Source: an uncultured Flammeovirgaceae bacterium (GTDB lineage: Bacteria > Bacteroidota > Bacteroidia > Cytophagales > Cyclobacteriaceae). Taken from it: a stretch of 12,564 bases of DNA. How positions within the stretch are numbered: the stretch's first letter is position 1; every line of letters begins with the position of its first letter. The notes beneath the pieces are model-generated. The model did no database searches. It was not told the origin of the DNA and was given only the letters and a program-made list of their open reading frames with translations. Shown here one piece after another: positions 1 to 7,824 of this stretch. Made by a program: the position numbers and the translations under genes. The stretch lies in the NCBI GenBank assembly GCA_937138955.1, contig CAKZPJ010000409.1, positions 1 through 12,564 of the forward strand, read 5' to 3'.

Positions 1-1685
1 TAGCTGGGAATCATTGAGGGGTGTTCAGCACCCCATATTTCCCGTTGCACATCTACCACTAATTCTAGCATGGGTCGAGCTTGGGTATATTTCCCTTCCT
101 CCAGATAGAGCAATCCGATGTTGGAAAGCGTTATTAGGTATTCCGGATGTTTTGTACCTAGTAGCTTTTCTTTTATCTTAATCGCAGATTCCAGCATCTT
201 AGCCGCTTTAGGATAATTACCTACTGCCTGGCAAACCAGCGCGTAATTACTCAGTAGATTAGCGTGAATATTGTTCTCAGTTCCATTAAGCTTCTCCTGA
301 ATACCGACTGCTTCTTGAAAAAATATTTCGGCTTCTACTAAGTATCCGATATCGTGATATAGTGCCGCTATACCGCTAATAGCAGCTACATAATTAGGAC
401 TTTCCCGCCCGGCAGCCAATTTTATGAGTTCTAATGATTTTTGGTGATAAAAGATTGCTGTATCAAATTGAACTAAACCTTGGTAGTTCCGGGCTACATT
501 GCTGTAAATAAAAGCTTTCTGCAATACAGCCCGCTGACTCGGTAATTTTTTCTTACTTAAAACTATTACTGCTCGTTTAAAGTATTGAGCGGCCTGTTCA
601 TAACTGCCCTCGTCTTGGTATGAGGTAGCTAGATTGTTCAGCGCGATAGCATACTGCCAAGGATAATCAGTTGTAGTATCTTCAAGATGAATGTGTTGGG
701 AGTACAAAGCACTTGCTTCCTCCGGACTACCGTGCTCTTGATAATACGCAGCCAAATTCGCTAAAGCTACCCAAAAACTGCCCCGGGTATATTCTAATGG
801 GCTAGCTCGGTACTGAAAAGATTTCTCAATAAGGTACCCCCCCTCTCCCACATTCTGGTCAGCCAACGCTATTGCACCTAAATTATTTAATATACTGGAA
901 TACGCTTTGGTTACTTGGGTTGAGTCTTGTTCGTAATAGCGACGAGCCATTGCATACCAATATTGCGCATCTTGCCATTCGGCATTGCCCAAGGCGATAT
1001 TTGCCCGCTGATAGCATAAATCAGTGTAAAGTGTTACCGTTGTATCTCCCCGCTGCTGAAGTGTGTGTAGTAAGTTATCTACTTTCGTTTGATCAAGCTC
1101 CCCATTTAATAACCATTGCTGAAATTGGGCTTGTAGTGACTTCAGACTATCAGTTGAGTGAACCTGAACAAGCGTATACAGAGAATCAGCCAAATAATGA
1201 TTACTAACTGCCTGATATAATTTACCGGCTTCCAATTGAAGTAGCACCAGCGAATCTATTTGTACCTCTGTGGAATCCGCCAAAAATAGCACTCGTTTTA
1301 ACGCTGCTTGAGCATAGGTAGTATTACCTACCGAAAGATACAGATTAGCAGCATTCTGATAAGCTTCCAGCAGTAAGTCCCCTTTGACACGTGATAGATG
1401 CTCACGGCACTTGATTTCCCGAAGAGTATATTCCAGAGCCAATGAGTCTTGATGTGAAAACGCTGCAATCAGCGATAGCAAACGTAAATTATCAGCATAT
1501 TCAGTGCTTAATACTCCGTACTGCAACTTAGTAGTTTCTAAGCTTCGCCAAGCAATCTGGTAAGATTCGGTAATTTTTCCCTCTTGGTAAAGAGACAGAG
1601 CCTGCTGGTAAGGAACTACCTTAGCTTCTTGAGCTAAAATACAGGTGGCCCTAAGTAGTAAAAATAAAGCAAATGCAGTGCGCAT
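1..1685 (-). CDS. Secreted tetratricopeptide-repeat protein, N-terminal part (possibly a TPR-CHAT protein), runs off the left edge
   Basis: My reverse-strand translation is open from an ATG at 1685 down to base 3, giving 561 residues with no stop, so the C-terminus lies outside the window. Residues 1-20 (MRTAFALFLLLRATCILAQ) look like a type I signal peptide ending in the LAQ typical of Bacteroidota exported proteins; the cysteine there is not in a good lipobox. The rest is helical and TPR-rich. The last 110 or so residues carry 42-residue kinesin-light-chain-like repeats, recognisable by KEKLLGTKHPEYLITLSNIG and REIWGAEHPSM. TPRs are protein-interaction scaffolds. In Bacteroidota, secreted proteins with this kind of repeat often continue into a caspase-like CHAT domain, but no CHAT sequence is in the window, so that is inference. 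The gene is divergent from the OmpA gene at 2048. The start is fixed by the signal peptide; the ATG at 1689 is in another frame and stops quickly. Confidence 0.85.
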   Translation of the reverse strand, partial: MRTAFALFLLLRATCILAQEAKVVPYQQALSLYQEGKITESYQIAWRSLETTKLQYGVLSTEYADNLRLLSLIAAFSHQDSLALEYTLREIKCREHLSRVKGDLLLEAYQNAANLYLSVGNTTYAQAALKRVLFLADSTEVQIDSLVLLQLEAGKLYQAVSNHYLADSLYTLVQVHSTDSLKSLQAQFQQWLLNGELDQTKVDNLLHTLQQRGDTTVTLYTDLCYQRANIALGNAEWQDAQYWYAMARRYYEQDSTQVTKAYSSILNNLGAIALADQNVGEGGYLIEKSFQYRASPLEYTRGSFWVALANLAAYYQEHGSPEEASALYSQHIHLEDTTTDYPWQYAIALNNLATSYQDEGSYEQAAQYFKRAVIVLSKKKLPSQRAVLQKAFIYSNVARNYQGLVQFDTAIFYHQKSLELIKLAAGRESPNYVAAISGIAALYHDIGYLVEAEIFFQEAVGIQEKLNGTENNIHANLLSNYALVCQAVGNYPKAAKMLESAIKIKEKLLGTKHPEYLITLSNIGLLYLEEGKYTQARPMLELVVDVQREIWGAEHPSMIPS

Positions 1686-2047
1686 CCATTACAGGTTGTC
1701 ATTCTTTCAGTAAAGGTAATCAGGGGATGTTTAGTTCAATCGCCAAAAGTCCCATTATATAAGATACGCTGGCTGTTGCTCATACTGAAATGATAGCAAA
1801 ATTCATGAGCCTTCGGGTAGGCAAAACGTATTTCTACCTTTACCTCCAACCCAATTTACGAACTGTTTGTACCTGAAAGCTCAACATCTGGTAAGAAAAA
1901 AACAATAAAAATCTTCAAAATGTAAGATCGAGTGAGTTTATACACATTTCTTGTCGTAGCATCTGTATTATTTGTATGTATGTTTACCTAAATTTGACCA
2001 CCGCATGTACAACAATATCTGAACTAATTCTTCAAACCAAACTGGAT
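1686..2047. other. Divergent intergenic region without a recognisable gene
   Basis: About 360 bases between the minus-strand TPR gene and the preferred start of the OmpA gene. It must hold both divergent promoters, but I see no clean TTTG / TAnnTTTG pair on either strand. No tRNA-like fold, riboswitch or conserved small ORF is visible. A-rich DNA around 1893-1920 is the only compositional feature. An in-frame ATG at 1976 could extend the OmpA protein by 24 residues into this region, but it would precede the signal peptide and is less likely. Confidence 0.5.
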
Positions 2048-4126
2048 ATGTTCAAAATCCTTCTGTTCTTACCTATTTTCTTATTTACAGTCTGCCTCTC
2101 TCTTGAAGCTCAAGAGACCCAATGGGCCAGTGAGGTACTGGAGGCATCCTCCTCCTACAATCCCCGCTTACTGTTTAAACAGGATTTACAGTACGTAGAG
2201 TACGAACCTCGCCAAGCATTGGGCCGTCCCGATGTGCTACCGGGAAACAGCGGTGATAGCCCCAACGCCTGGTTACCAGCTAAACCTGACCGAGAAGATT
2301 TTATTAAAGTAAGATTTGATCGCCCGATGAAAATTCAGCAAGTAGCAATCGCTGAGTCTCGCAACCCTGGGGCAGTCTACCAAATTTTCTGTTACGATGT
2401 AGGGGGTACTGAATATCTAGTAGCTACGTTGGAACCAGCTCCGATTGCTGCTCAAGGACGGATATTTAACTTTTTTATGAACCCTACTTCGTACGAAGTA
2501 CAGGCAGTAAAAATTGTGCTTAAGGGCGATGCTGTACCCGGCTATAATGCTATTGATGCTATTGCCATCTCCGGCTCATCGGTGCCCACTGTGGCCGATA
2601 TTGCTATTGTACCTAATCTCAACCCTGATTTAGCCCTGGAAAAGATCAAGGCTAATTTTGGAGATATGATTAATATCAGTCCCATCATGTCACCCGATGG
2701 CAATACCATGTTCATTAGCCGTAACTCGCCCGACAATGTGGGAGGTAAACGCGATATAGAAGATATCTGGTATCTGGAACGTGATCCAAATTCGGGGGAA
2801 TGGAGTGATCCTAAGAATATTGGCATTCCGATTAATAACAAAGGTAGTAACTACGTAAGCTCAGTAGCCTTAAATGAAGACGAAGGCTATACTTTACTTT
2901 TGGGCAATCGGTATCTGGAAAATGGAAAAATGAGGGGCGGAGTATCTATTACCACCCGCCAAGCGGACGGCAGTTGGTCCTCACCAACTCCATTGGATAT
3001 TATTGATTTTTATAATTATTCTGAAGTAGCCAATTATCACTTGTCTAACGGCCAAAAATACCTACTGATGTCGCTTCGGCGAGACGATGGTTACGGTGAA
3101 CTGGATGTTTACGTAAGCTTCAACCGAGGCGATAACTCCTGGTCAACTCCCATAAATTTAGGGCAAAGTATTAATACTGCCGATATTGAATCAGCTCCCT
3201 TTATGGCTGATGATACAACCCTATACTTCTCTTCCAAAGGATACAGCGGATTTGGAGGAGAAGATGTCTACGTTAGCCATCGGCTAGACGATACCTGGAC
3301 AAACTGGTCTCAGCCCGAGAATCTTGGCCCGGTAATTAATTCGCAAAATGATGATACATACTTTAACATCTCGGTAGATAAGCAGTACGCTTTTCTGACT
3401 CGGGCTACAATTGATAGCTCCGATCTTTTTCAAATATCAGTACCTATTTATCAGCGTATTGAACCACTTTACGTTGTAAAAGGACAAGTATACAATGTGA
3501 AAAACAGTATGCCAGTGCTGGCCAGTGTTATTTTTGACAACGTTTCGGATACAGTGGCAACAACCAGTAGTCAGGGAAATACTGACGATGACGGACGCTA
3601 CGAACTTACTTTACCACCGGGCACCTATGATATTTATGCTGAAAAGCAGGGGTTCGCCACGCTTAACCGTCAGCGAGTTGCTTTAGCCGAGATTGATCCT
3701 GATGGCGATAAGTTAGTTTTTCGGGATATTTATATGTCCGATAATCTTTCGGGGTTAGATGTAGCTCAATCTTTATCTATTACCCGCAAAGCAATTGCTT
3801 CCGAAGAGGTACTGTTTGAACTAGAGAGTTTCGCACTAGGTAAAAAGGCGTATGCCTACTTAGACAAAGTTGCTGCCTTTATGAATGATAACTCCGATTT
3901 AAGCTTGCGTGTGGCGGGGCATACCGACTCATCAGGAACCGATCGTTTTAATCAGCAACTTTCTGAAAAACGAGCTAATTCAGTATCTGACTATCTGACT
4001 CACCGGGGCATTACTTCCGACAGGCTTAAAATAGTAGGTTACGGCGAGAAACGTCCGTTAGTTAAAAACACATCAGCTGCTAACCGGCAACTTAATCGGC
4101 GAGTTGAGTTTGAAATTATTGAGTAA
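2048..4126 (+). CDS. OmpA-family envelope protein: discoidin-like, PD40 propeller, CRD-like and OmpA peptidoglycan-binding domains
   Basis: 692 residues from the ATG at 2048. I prefer it to the in-frame ATG at 1976 because it directly begins a signal peptide (MFKILLFLPIFLFTVCLSLEAQ); the longer form would put 24 polar residues in front. Domains in order: residues 25-178, a beta-rich segment resembling a discoidin (F5/8-type) fold; about 204-470, PD40-type propeller repeats with SPDGNTMFIS, FMADDTTLYFSS and GGEDVYVS; about 474-565, a carboxypeptidase-regulatory-like domain (DDDGRYELTLPPGTYDIYAE); 585-692, OmpA C-terminal domain. The OmpA domain keeps the Asp of GHTD (D627) and the Arg of KRA (R642), the pair that binds diaminopimelate in characterised OmpA domains. 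It should therefore sit in the periplasm anchored to peptidoglycan. The propeller-CRD-OmpA order resembles the type IX secretion protein PorE, but without its TPRs and with an extra N-terminal domain. The exact role is unknown. Confidence 0.9.
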   Translation: MFKILLFLPIFLFTVCLSLEAQETQWASEVLEASSSYNPRLLFKQDLQYVEYEPRQALGRPDVLPGNSGDSPNAWLPAKPDREDFIKVRFDRPMKIQQVAIAESRNPGAVYQIFCYDVGGTEYLVATLEPAPIAAQGRIFNFFMNPTSYEVQAVKIVLKGDAVPGYNAIDAIAISGSSVPTVADIAIVPNLNPDLALEKIKANFGDMINISPIMSPDGNTMFISRNSPDNVGGKRDIEDIWYLERDPNSGEWSDPKNIGIPINNKGSNYVSSVALNEDEGYTLLLGNRYLENGKMRGGVSITTRQADGSWSSPTPLDIIDFYNYSEVANYHLSNGQKYLLMSLRRDDGYGELDVYVSFNRGDNSWSTPINLGQSINTADIESAPFMADDTTLYFSSKGYSGFGGEDVYVSHRLDDTWTNWSQPENLGPVINSQNDDTYFNISVDKQYAFLTRATIDSSDLFQISVPIYQRIEPLYVVKGQVYNVKNSMPVLASVIFDNVSDTVATTSSQGNTDDDGRYELTLPPGTYDIYAEKQGFATLNRQRVALAEIDPDGDKLVFRDIYMSDNLSGLDVAQSLSITRKAIASEEVLFELESFALGKKAYAYLDKVAAFMNDNSDLSLRVAGHTDSSGTDRFNQQLSEKRANSVSDYLTHRGITSDRLKIVGYGEKRPLVKNTSAANRQLNRRVEFEIIE

Positions 4127-4218
4127 TATGTTATCTACGACTTAACATAAAAAGCAAGAAGCTATAATCTAATTCAATGTATATATTACATTTAGCATAT
4201 TTTGTATAAAATTTTTAA

Positions 4219-4226
4219 TAAATTTG
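4219..4226 (+). promoter_or_regulatory. Candidate Bacteroidota -7 box (TAAATTTG) for the short OmpA gene
   Basis: TAAATTTG matches the Bacteroidota -7 consensus TAnnTTTG exactly and lies 41 nt before the ATG at 4268, which would leave a leader of roughly 35 nt. A TTTG at 4201-4204 is only 14 nt upstream, shorter than the usual gap of about 20 to the -33 element, so the upstream half is not supported. The surrounding DNA is very AT-rich, which raises the chance of a random match. Confidence 0.3.
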
Positions 4227-4267
4227 TATGTTGATATATGTAGCTTAGTGACAATTAATTTGGCATT

Positions 4268-4960
4268 ATGAAATGTCTGCCTTTTATAATTATTAGTTTT
4301 TGGACGACTACCCATGATACGATGTCTTACGCTCAACCTGATGATCTGGCTTATCTTTCGGGTAAAATTCTAGATGCACAAACAAATAAGCCGGTAGAAG
4401 CAAAAGTAAGGTATGAGTTACGCCCAGTTAGCAATGTAATGGGCATTCGCTTTTTTGATAATCGAGATGGGCACTACCAAATTAATTTGCAGCAACACCG
4501 AAAGTACTCCCTGGAAGTGACTGCCGAAAACTACTTGCCTCTATACCTAACATTACAAACTGACGAGTCTGAGCAAATTCCTCAAAATTTGCTACTCAAA
4601 CGTATTCCGAAACCCGGTGACTATATTCAGCTGTCTGATACAATTTGGTTTGACCGCGATCTTAGCATCGTCCGCCCTGAAGCTCAAGCAGTCATTGAAG
4701 AGCTAAAAGCTCTGATGGAACAGTTTCCCGACATGGTGATTCAGCTAGAGGGGCACACTGATCGGGGTGGTAGTCAGTCGTTACTAAAACTTTCAGAAGA
4801 GCGCGCCGAAATGGTAAAAGATTATCTTAACGATTTAGGCATCCGTAATCGGCGTATTAAAACCAAAGCCTACGGTAATCGCAAATTAATTACCCAGGGT
4901 AATACAATTAGAAGTAGTCAAAAAAACCGACGAGTAGAAATTAAAGTTTTAGATATCTGA
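4268..4960 (+). CDS. Short OmpA-family protein with an N-terminal CRD-like domain
   Basis: 230 residues. The N-terminus (MKCLPFIIISFWTTTHDTMSYAQ) reads as a signal peptide ending in YAQ. Residues about 27-110 form a carboxypeptidase-regulatory-like beta-sandwich (LSGKILDAQTNKPVEAKVRY, then SLEVTAENYLPLYL). Residues about 118-230 are an OmpA C-terminal domain with FDRDLSIVRPEA, GHTDRGG (D165), LSEERA (R179) and a closing NRRVEIKV. Both residues used for peptidoglycan binding are present, so an envelope-anchored periplasmic protein is expected. It follows the larger OmpA gene by 141 nt in the same direction and shares its last two domain types, so it may be a shortened paralogue or a partner. 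The gap contains a candidate promoter, which argues for at least partly separate transcription. Its last 12 bases overlap the convergent TPR lipoprotein gene. Confidence 0.9.
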   Translation: MKCLPFIIISFWTTTHDTMSYAQPDDLAYLSGKILDAQTNKPVEAKVRYELRPVSNVMGIRFFDNRDGHYQINLQQHRKYSLEVTAENYLPLYLTLQTDESEQIPQNLLLKRIPKPGDYIQLSDTIWFDRDLSIVRPEAQAVIEELKALMEQFPDMVIQLEGHTDRGGSQSLLKLSEERAEMVKDYLNDLGIRNRRIKTKAYGNRKLITQGNTIRSSQKNRRVEIKVLDI

Positions 4961-6052
4961 CGGGCAATACTCCTGAATTAACTTATTAGTTTTTTCACTT
5001 CCTTTTTTTAACGCTTGATTCCAAGCTGAACACGCTTCCTCCATTTTTTCTATTTTTTTATACGCATTTCCCAAATAGTAATAAGCCTCTAACGTTGTAG
5101 TATCCATCTCAATAGCCCGCTCAATCAGCCGTAGTGCGTCCTCTGGTCGATCTTTCTTTAAGAAAAATAAGCCCTGATTGCGATACACGTAGCTGTTCTG
5201 AGGGTCTAACCTCATACTGGTCTTTAAGTCAGCCTCGGCTAAAGTCAACGAATCGGTTTGTAAATACAAATAAGCTCGGTTGTTGAGGAAATAAGGCTGA
5301 TATGGCTCTAGAGCAAGGGCTTGGTCAAACGCCGCCCGCGCCGAATCGTGCTGTTGTAAGTCAGTATAGATCAAACCTAATACATTGTAAGCATTACTTT
5401 CACCAGCGTTTTGCTCAATCGCTTGTCGTAGGTCTCGTTGGGCTAATTCGTAACGTTGTTGATAGTAATATGAAGTTCCCCGATTGACCCAGCTTTCGGA
5501 ATTAGATGAATCTAGCTGAATGGCTTGAGTAAAAGCCCGCAGTGCTTCGTCGTACTGCTGAAGCCCACTAAATGCTAGACCTTGGCTGAAATGCACGTAG
5601 GCTGAATCAGGATAGTAGCGAAGTACCGTATCCAAATCGATTAAACTTTGCTGATAATTACCGTTTAGCTGATAAGAATCTGCCCGATTAAAGTAGGCAT
5701 CAATATTACTAAAACGCGACTGAATAGCACGGGTATAATCCGTGATTGCTTCGGGAAAACGCCCCAGATTCGTGTAAGCAATACCTCGGTTATTGTAAGC
5801 GTCAGCCGCATTTGGATCTAGCTGAATTGCCTCATTATAGTAGCGAATTGCTTCCTGATACTCGCCCTGCTCTAATTGCGCGTTTCCCTTTAATAAAAAA
5901 CCATCTCGTTGCTGCTCTTTGCTCTGACTACATCCAACGATAAGCAGTAAAACAAAAAGAGGAGAAAAAATGGTAAAAAGTGGAAAACAAAAAACGGAAT
6001 TAATGTCTAAGTAATATCTAACAATTTGCATTGATCTTGCTATAGTCCTCAT
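4949..6052 (-). CDS. TPR-repeat lipoprotein (about nine TPRs)
   Basis: 367 residues. A hydrophobic stretch ends in the lipobox LIVGC, with Cys41 as the predicted lipidation site, followed by SQSKEQQ, so the protein is expected to be membrane-anchored. From about residue 50 to 350 there are roughly nine canonical 34-residue TPRs with the W/L-G-Y-A-F-A-P pattern, for example the units ending AIQLDPNAADAY, AIQLDSSNSESW and ALALEPYQPYFL. TPR lipoproteins usually act as assembly or interaction scaffolds; nothing here names a specific partner. The signal region is long (40 residues). A second ATG at codon 8 (6031) would shorten it and cannot be excluded. The gene starts 15 nt after the stop of the M28 peptidase on the same strand, so co-transcription is likely. 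Its 3' end overlaps the convergent OmpA gene by 12 nt. Confidence 0.9.
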   Translation of the reverse strand: MRTIARSMQIVRYYLDINSVFCFPLFTIFSPLFVLLLIVGCSQSKEQQRDGFLLKGNAQLEQGEYQEAIRYYNEAIQLDPNAADAYNNRGIAYTNLGRFPEAITDYTRAIQSRFSNIDAYFNRADSYQLNGNYQQSLIDLDTVLRYYPDSAYVHFSQGLAFSGLQQYDEALRAFTQAIQLDSSNSESWVNRGTSYYYQQRYELAQRDLRQAIEQNAGESNAYNVLGLIYTDLQQHDSARAAFDQALALEPYQPYFLNNRAYLYLQTDSLTLAEADLKTSMRLDPQNSYVYRNQGLFFLKKDRPEDALRLIERAIEMDTTTLEAYYYLGNAYKKIEKMEEACSAWNQALKKGSEKTNKLIQEYCPSDI

Positions 6053-6067
6053 ACCTTACTTTTTATC

Positions 6068-7675
6068 TTACTCGTTTCCTGCTTCTGTTTTCCCTCCCCC
6101 ATTTGCCCTATCTCCTTTATCCACAGTAATTCGCTGCTCCTGATTAGCTAATTGCCAAGTGGTGTGGAAAACTAATTGAGCCCGCTTTTGTAGCAATCCG
6201 AAGCTAATTTTCTCAATGGTATCAGTCGGGCGATGGTAATCGGCGTGGGTACCATTAAAGTAAAAAATAACCGGTATATTATTTTTAGCGAAATTGTAAT
6301 GATCAGATCGGTAGTAGAAGCGATTAGGGTCATTTTCCGCATTGTAGCGATAGTCTAAGTCTAGTTGAGTGTACGTTTTATTGACCTGTTCATTAATTTG
6401 GTGTAACTCCGTACTTAGGCGATCTGAGCCAATAATGTATACGTAGTTAGAATCTTGAGCATGTTGCGAATCAATCCGACCTATCATATCAATATTTAAA
6501 TTAGCTACCGTATTATTGAGCGGAAATTCCGGGTGCTCAGTATAGTACTTTGATCCGAACAGCCCCTTTTCTTCACCCGATACAGTCATAAATAATATAC
6601 TACGTCGAGGTCCGTATCCTGCTTTTTTTGCCTCCGTAAATGCTTCGGCAATCTCCAATACGGTTACCGTACCTGAACCATCATCATCCGCGCCATTATT
6701 TACTACCTCACCTTGCTTACCAATGTGATCATAATGAGCCGTTACTACCACCAACTCGTTTTTTAGATCGCTCCCTTCTACGTAACCTAGCACGTTCTCA
6801 GAGGTAATTTGCTCTATGTTTTGTTTTAAATCTACTTCTAGCGATACATCTTTCGTAAAGCGAGTCGTTCTTCCTCTTTTATCAATTCGTTGCTGTAGTT
6901 TTTTCAAATCATACCTCCCACTTAGTGCTCGAGCCATTTTAGGTGAAATAATAATTAAGCAACTACTGGGCTTGTTATCTTTTAGTGCTAATGTTGGTCG
7001 CCGGGCTACCATTGCATAACGGTTTACATGCTGCTTAAATTGATCATCAACAACCATAACCAGTTCAGCATCTTCAATACCCGCTAGTACGCGTTTAGTG
7101 CCTAAGCTAGCCATTAGGTTTTTGGTAAAGCGAGAAGATTCGGTAGAATTGGTCACGTAGTATTTGCCATCTTTGTTTTGAGGTTCACCCGATAGTACCA
7201 TTATTGCTTGTCCAGTAACGTTAATATCTTCGTAATCGTCGTATTTCTCGCTAGAAATACCGTAGCCGGCAAAAATTACTTGGCTAAAAGCCGTATCTAT
7301 AGGATCGGCGAAGTGAAAAAATGAAAAGAAATCTTCCAGAAAAATAAAGCGTTTTCCATTAACCTCTACGTAAGGCTCCCGCCATTCACTCTGAACGATA
7401 GGATAGGTTTGGTAATAAGAGGTATCACCAACCACGGGAGGCAAATCCAGTCCGGCAAAGTAGCCTGCAATATAAGCAGCTGCTTTTTTCTGGCCAGCCG
7501 TACCGGTTTCTCGCCCTTCCATATCGTCGGACGCGATAATTTGCAAATGCTCTCGTAGTTCTTCCTGAGTGATCGTTTGAGCGTAACGATCAGCCAAAGT
7601 ATCAATGAGTGGTGACTGCGCGACTAAGCCACTACAACAGGGAGAAAATAGTAAGACAAAGAGATATTTACGCAT
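6068..7675 (-). CDS. Secreted M28-family zinc metallopeptidase (aminopeptidase-like)
   Basis: 535 residues with an N-terminal signal peptide (MRKYLFVLLFSPCCSGLVAQ). An early DMEGRETGT motif around residue 51 is typical of M28 exopeptidases. Residues about 125-280 look like an inserted PA-type domain (VIFAGYGISSEKYDDYEDINVTG). The catalytic domain from about 290 carries the expected di-zinc set: AHYDHIG (H314, with D316), NGADDDGSG (bridging Asp in 330-332), SGEEKGLFGS (general base and ligand E368/E369), NIDMIGR (D396) and ADYHRPTDT (H481). All are present, so it should be an active hydrolase removing N-terminal residues in the periplasm or outside the cell; substrate specificity cannot be read from sequence. 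The C-terminal 20 residues are polar and glycine-rich. It is the first gene of a probable two-gene operon with the TPR lipoprotein and is divergent from the ABC exporter. Confidence 0.93.
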   Translation of the reverse strand: MRKYLFVLLFSPCCSGLVAQSPLIDTLADRYAQTITQEELREHLQIIASDDMEGRETGTAGQKKAAAYIAGYFAGLDLPPVVGDTSYYQTYPIVQSEWREPYVEVNGKRFIFLEDFFSFFHFADPIDTAFSQVIFAGYGISSEKYDDYEDINVTGQAIMVLSGEPQNKDGKYYVTNSTESSRFTKNLMASLGTKRVLAGIEDAELVMVVDDQFKQHVNRYAMVARRPTLALKDNKPSSCLIIISPKMARALSGRYDLKKLQQRIDKRGRTTRFTKDVSLEVDLKQNIEQITSENVLGYVEGSDLKNELVVVTAHYDHIGKQGEVVNNGADDDGSGTVTVLEIAEAFTEAKKAGYGPRRSILFMTVSGEEKGLFGSKYYTEHPEFPLNNTVANLNIDMIGRIDSQHAQDSNYVYIIGSDRLSTELHQINEQVNKTYTQLDLDYRYNAENDPNRFYYRSDHYNFAKNNIPVIFYFNGTHADYHRPTDTIEKISFGLLQKRAQLVFHTTWQLANQEQRITVDKGDRANGGGKTEAGNE

Positions 7676-7824
7676 TTCTTAAAAATAATTGATCAGGCGT
7701 GTAATAATCATCAGGTTACTGCTACTAATGCAGTATAACTGTAAAGTTATTGTTTTCTTTGTGGTTTAGCGAATTTGATTTCTAATCTTGAATTGGTGTT
7801 CTTAGCCAATAAAATTAACTGACC

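Noticed and set aside
872..1207. A 111-codon plus-strand frame opposite the TPR gene.
   Set aside because: It lies wholly inside the well-supported minus-strand TPR coding sequence and has no recognisable domain; likewise the other short frames opposite the OmpA, M28, ABC and DUF808 genes.
1710..1843. 9-bp inverted repeat GTAAAGGTA (1710-1718) and TACCTTTAC (1835-1843) in the divergent spacer.
   Set aside because: The arms are 116 nt apart and low in complexity; no further match around them, so chance is the simpler explanation.
1976..2047. Upstream in-frame ATG that would lengthen the large OmpA protein by 24 residues.
   Set aside because: It would place a polar extension before an otherwise normal signal peptide; the ATG at 2048 gives a standard secretion signal.
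4127..4149. TATGTTA / TAACATA inverted repeat with a 9-nt loop right after the stop of the large OmpA gene.
   Set aside because: A weak, all-but-AT stem of 7 bp followed by A rather than T; not a convincing terminator.
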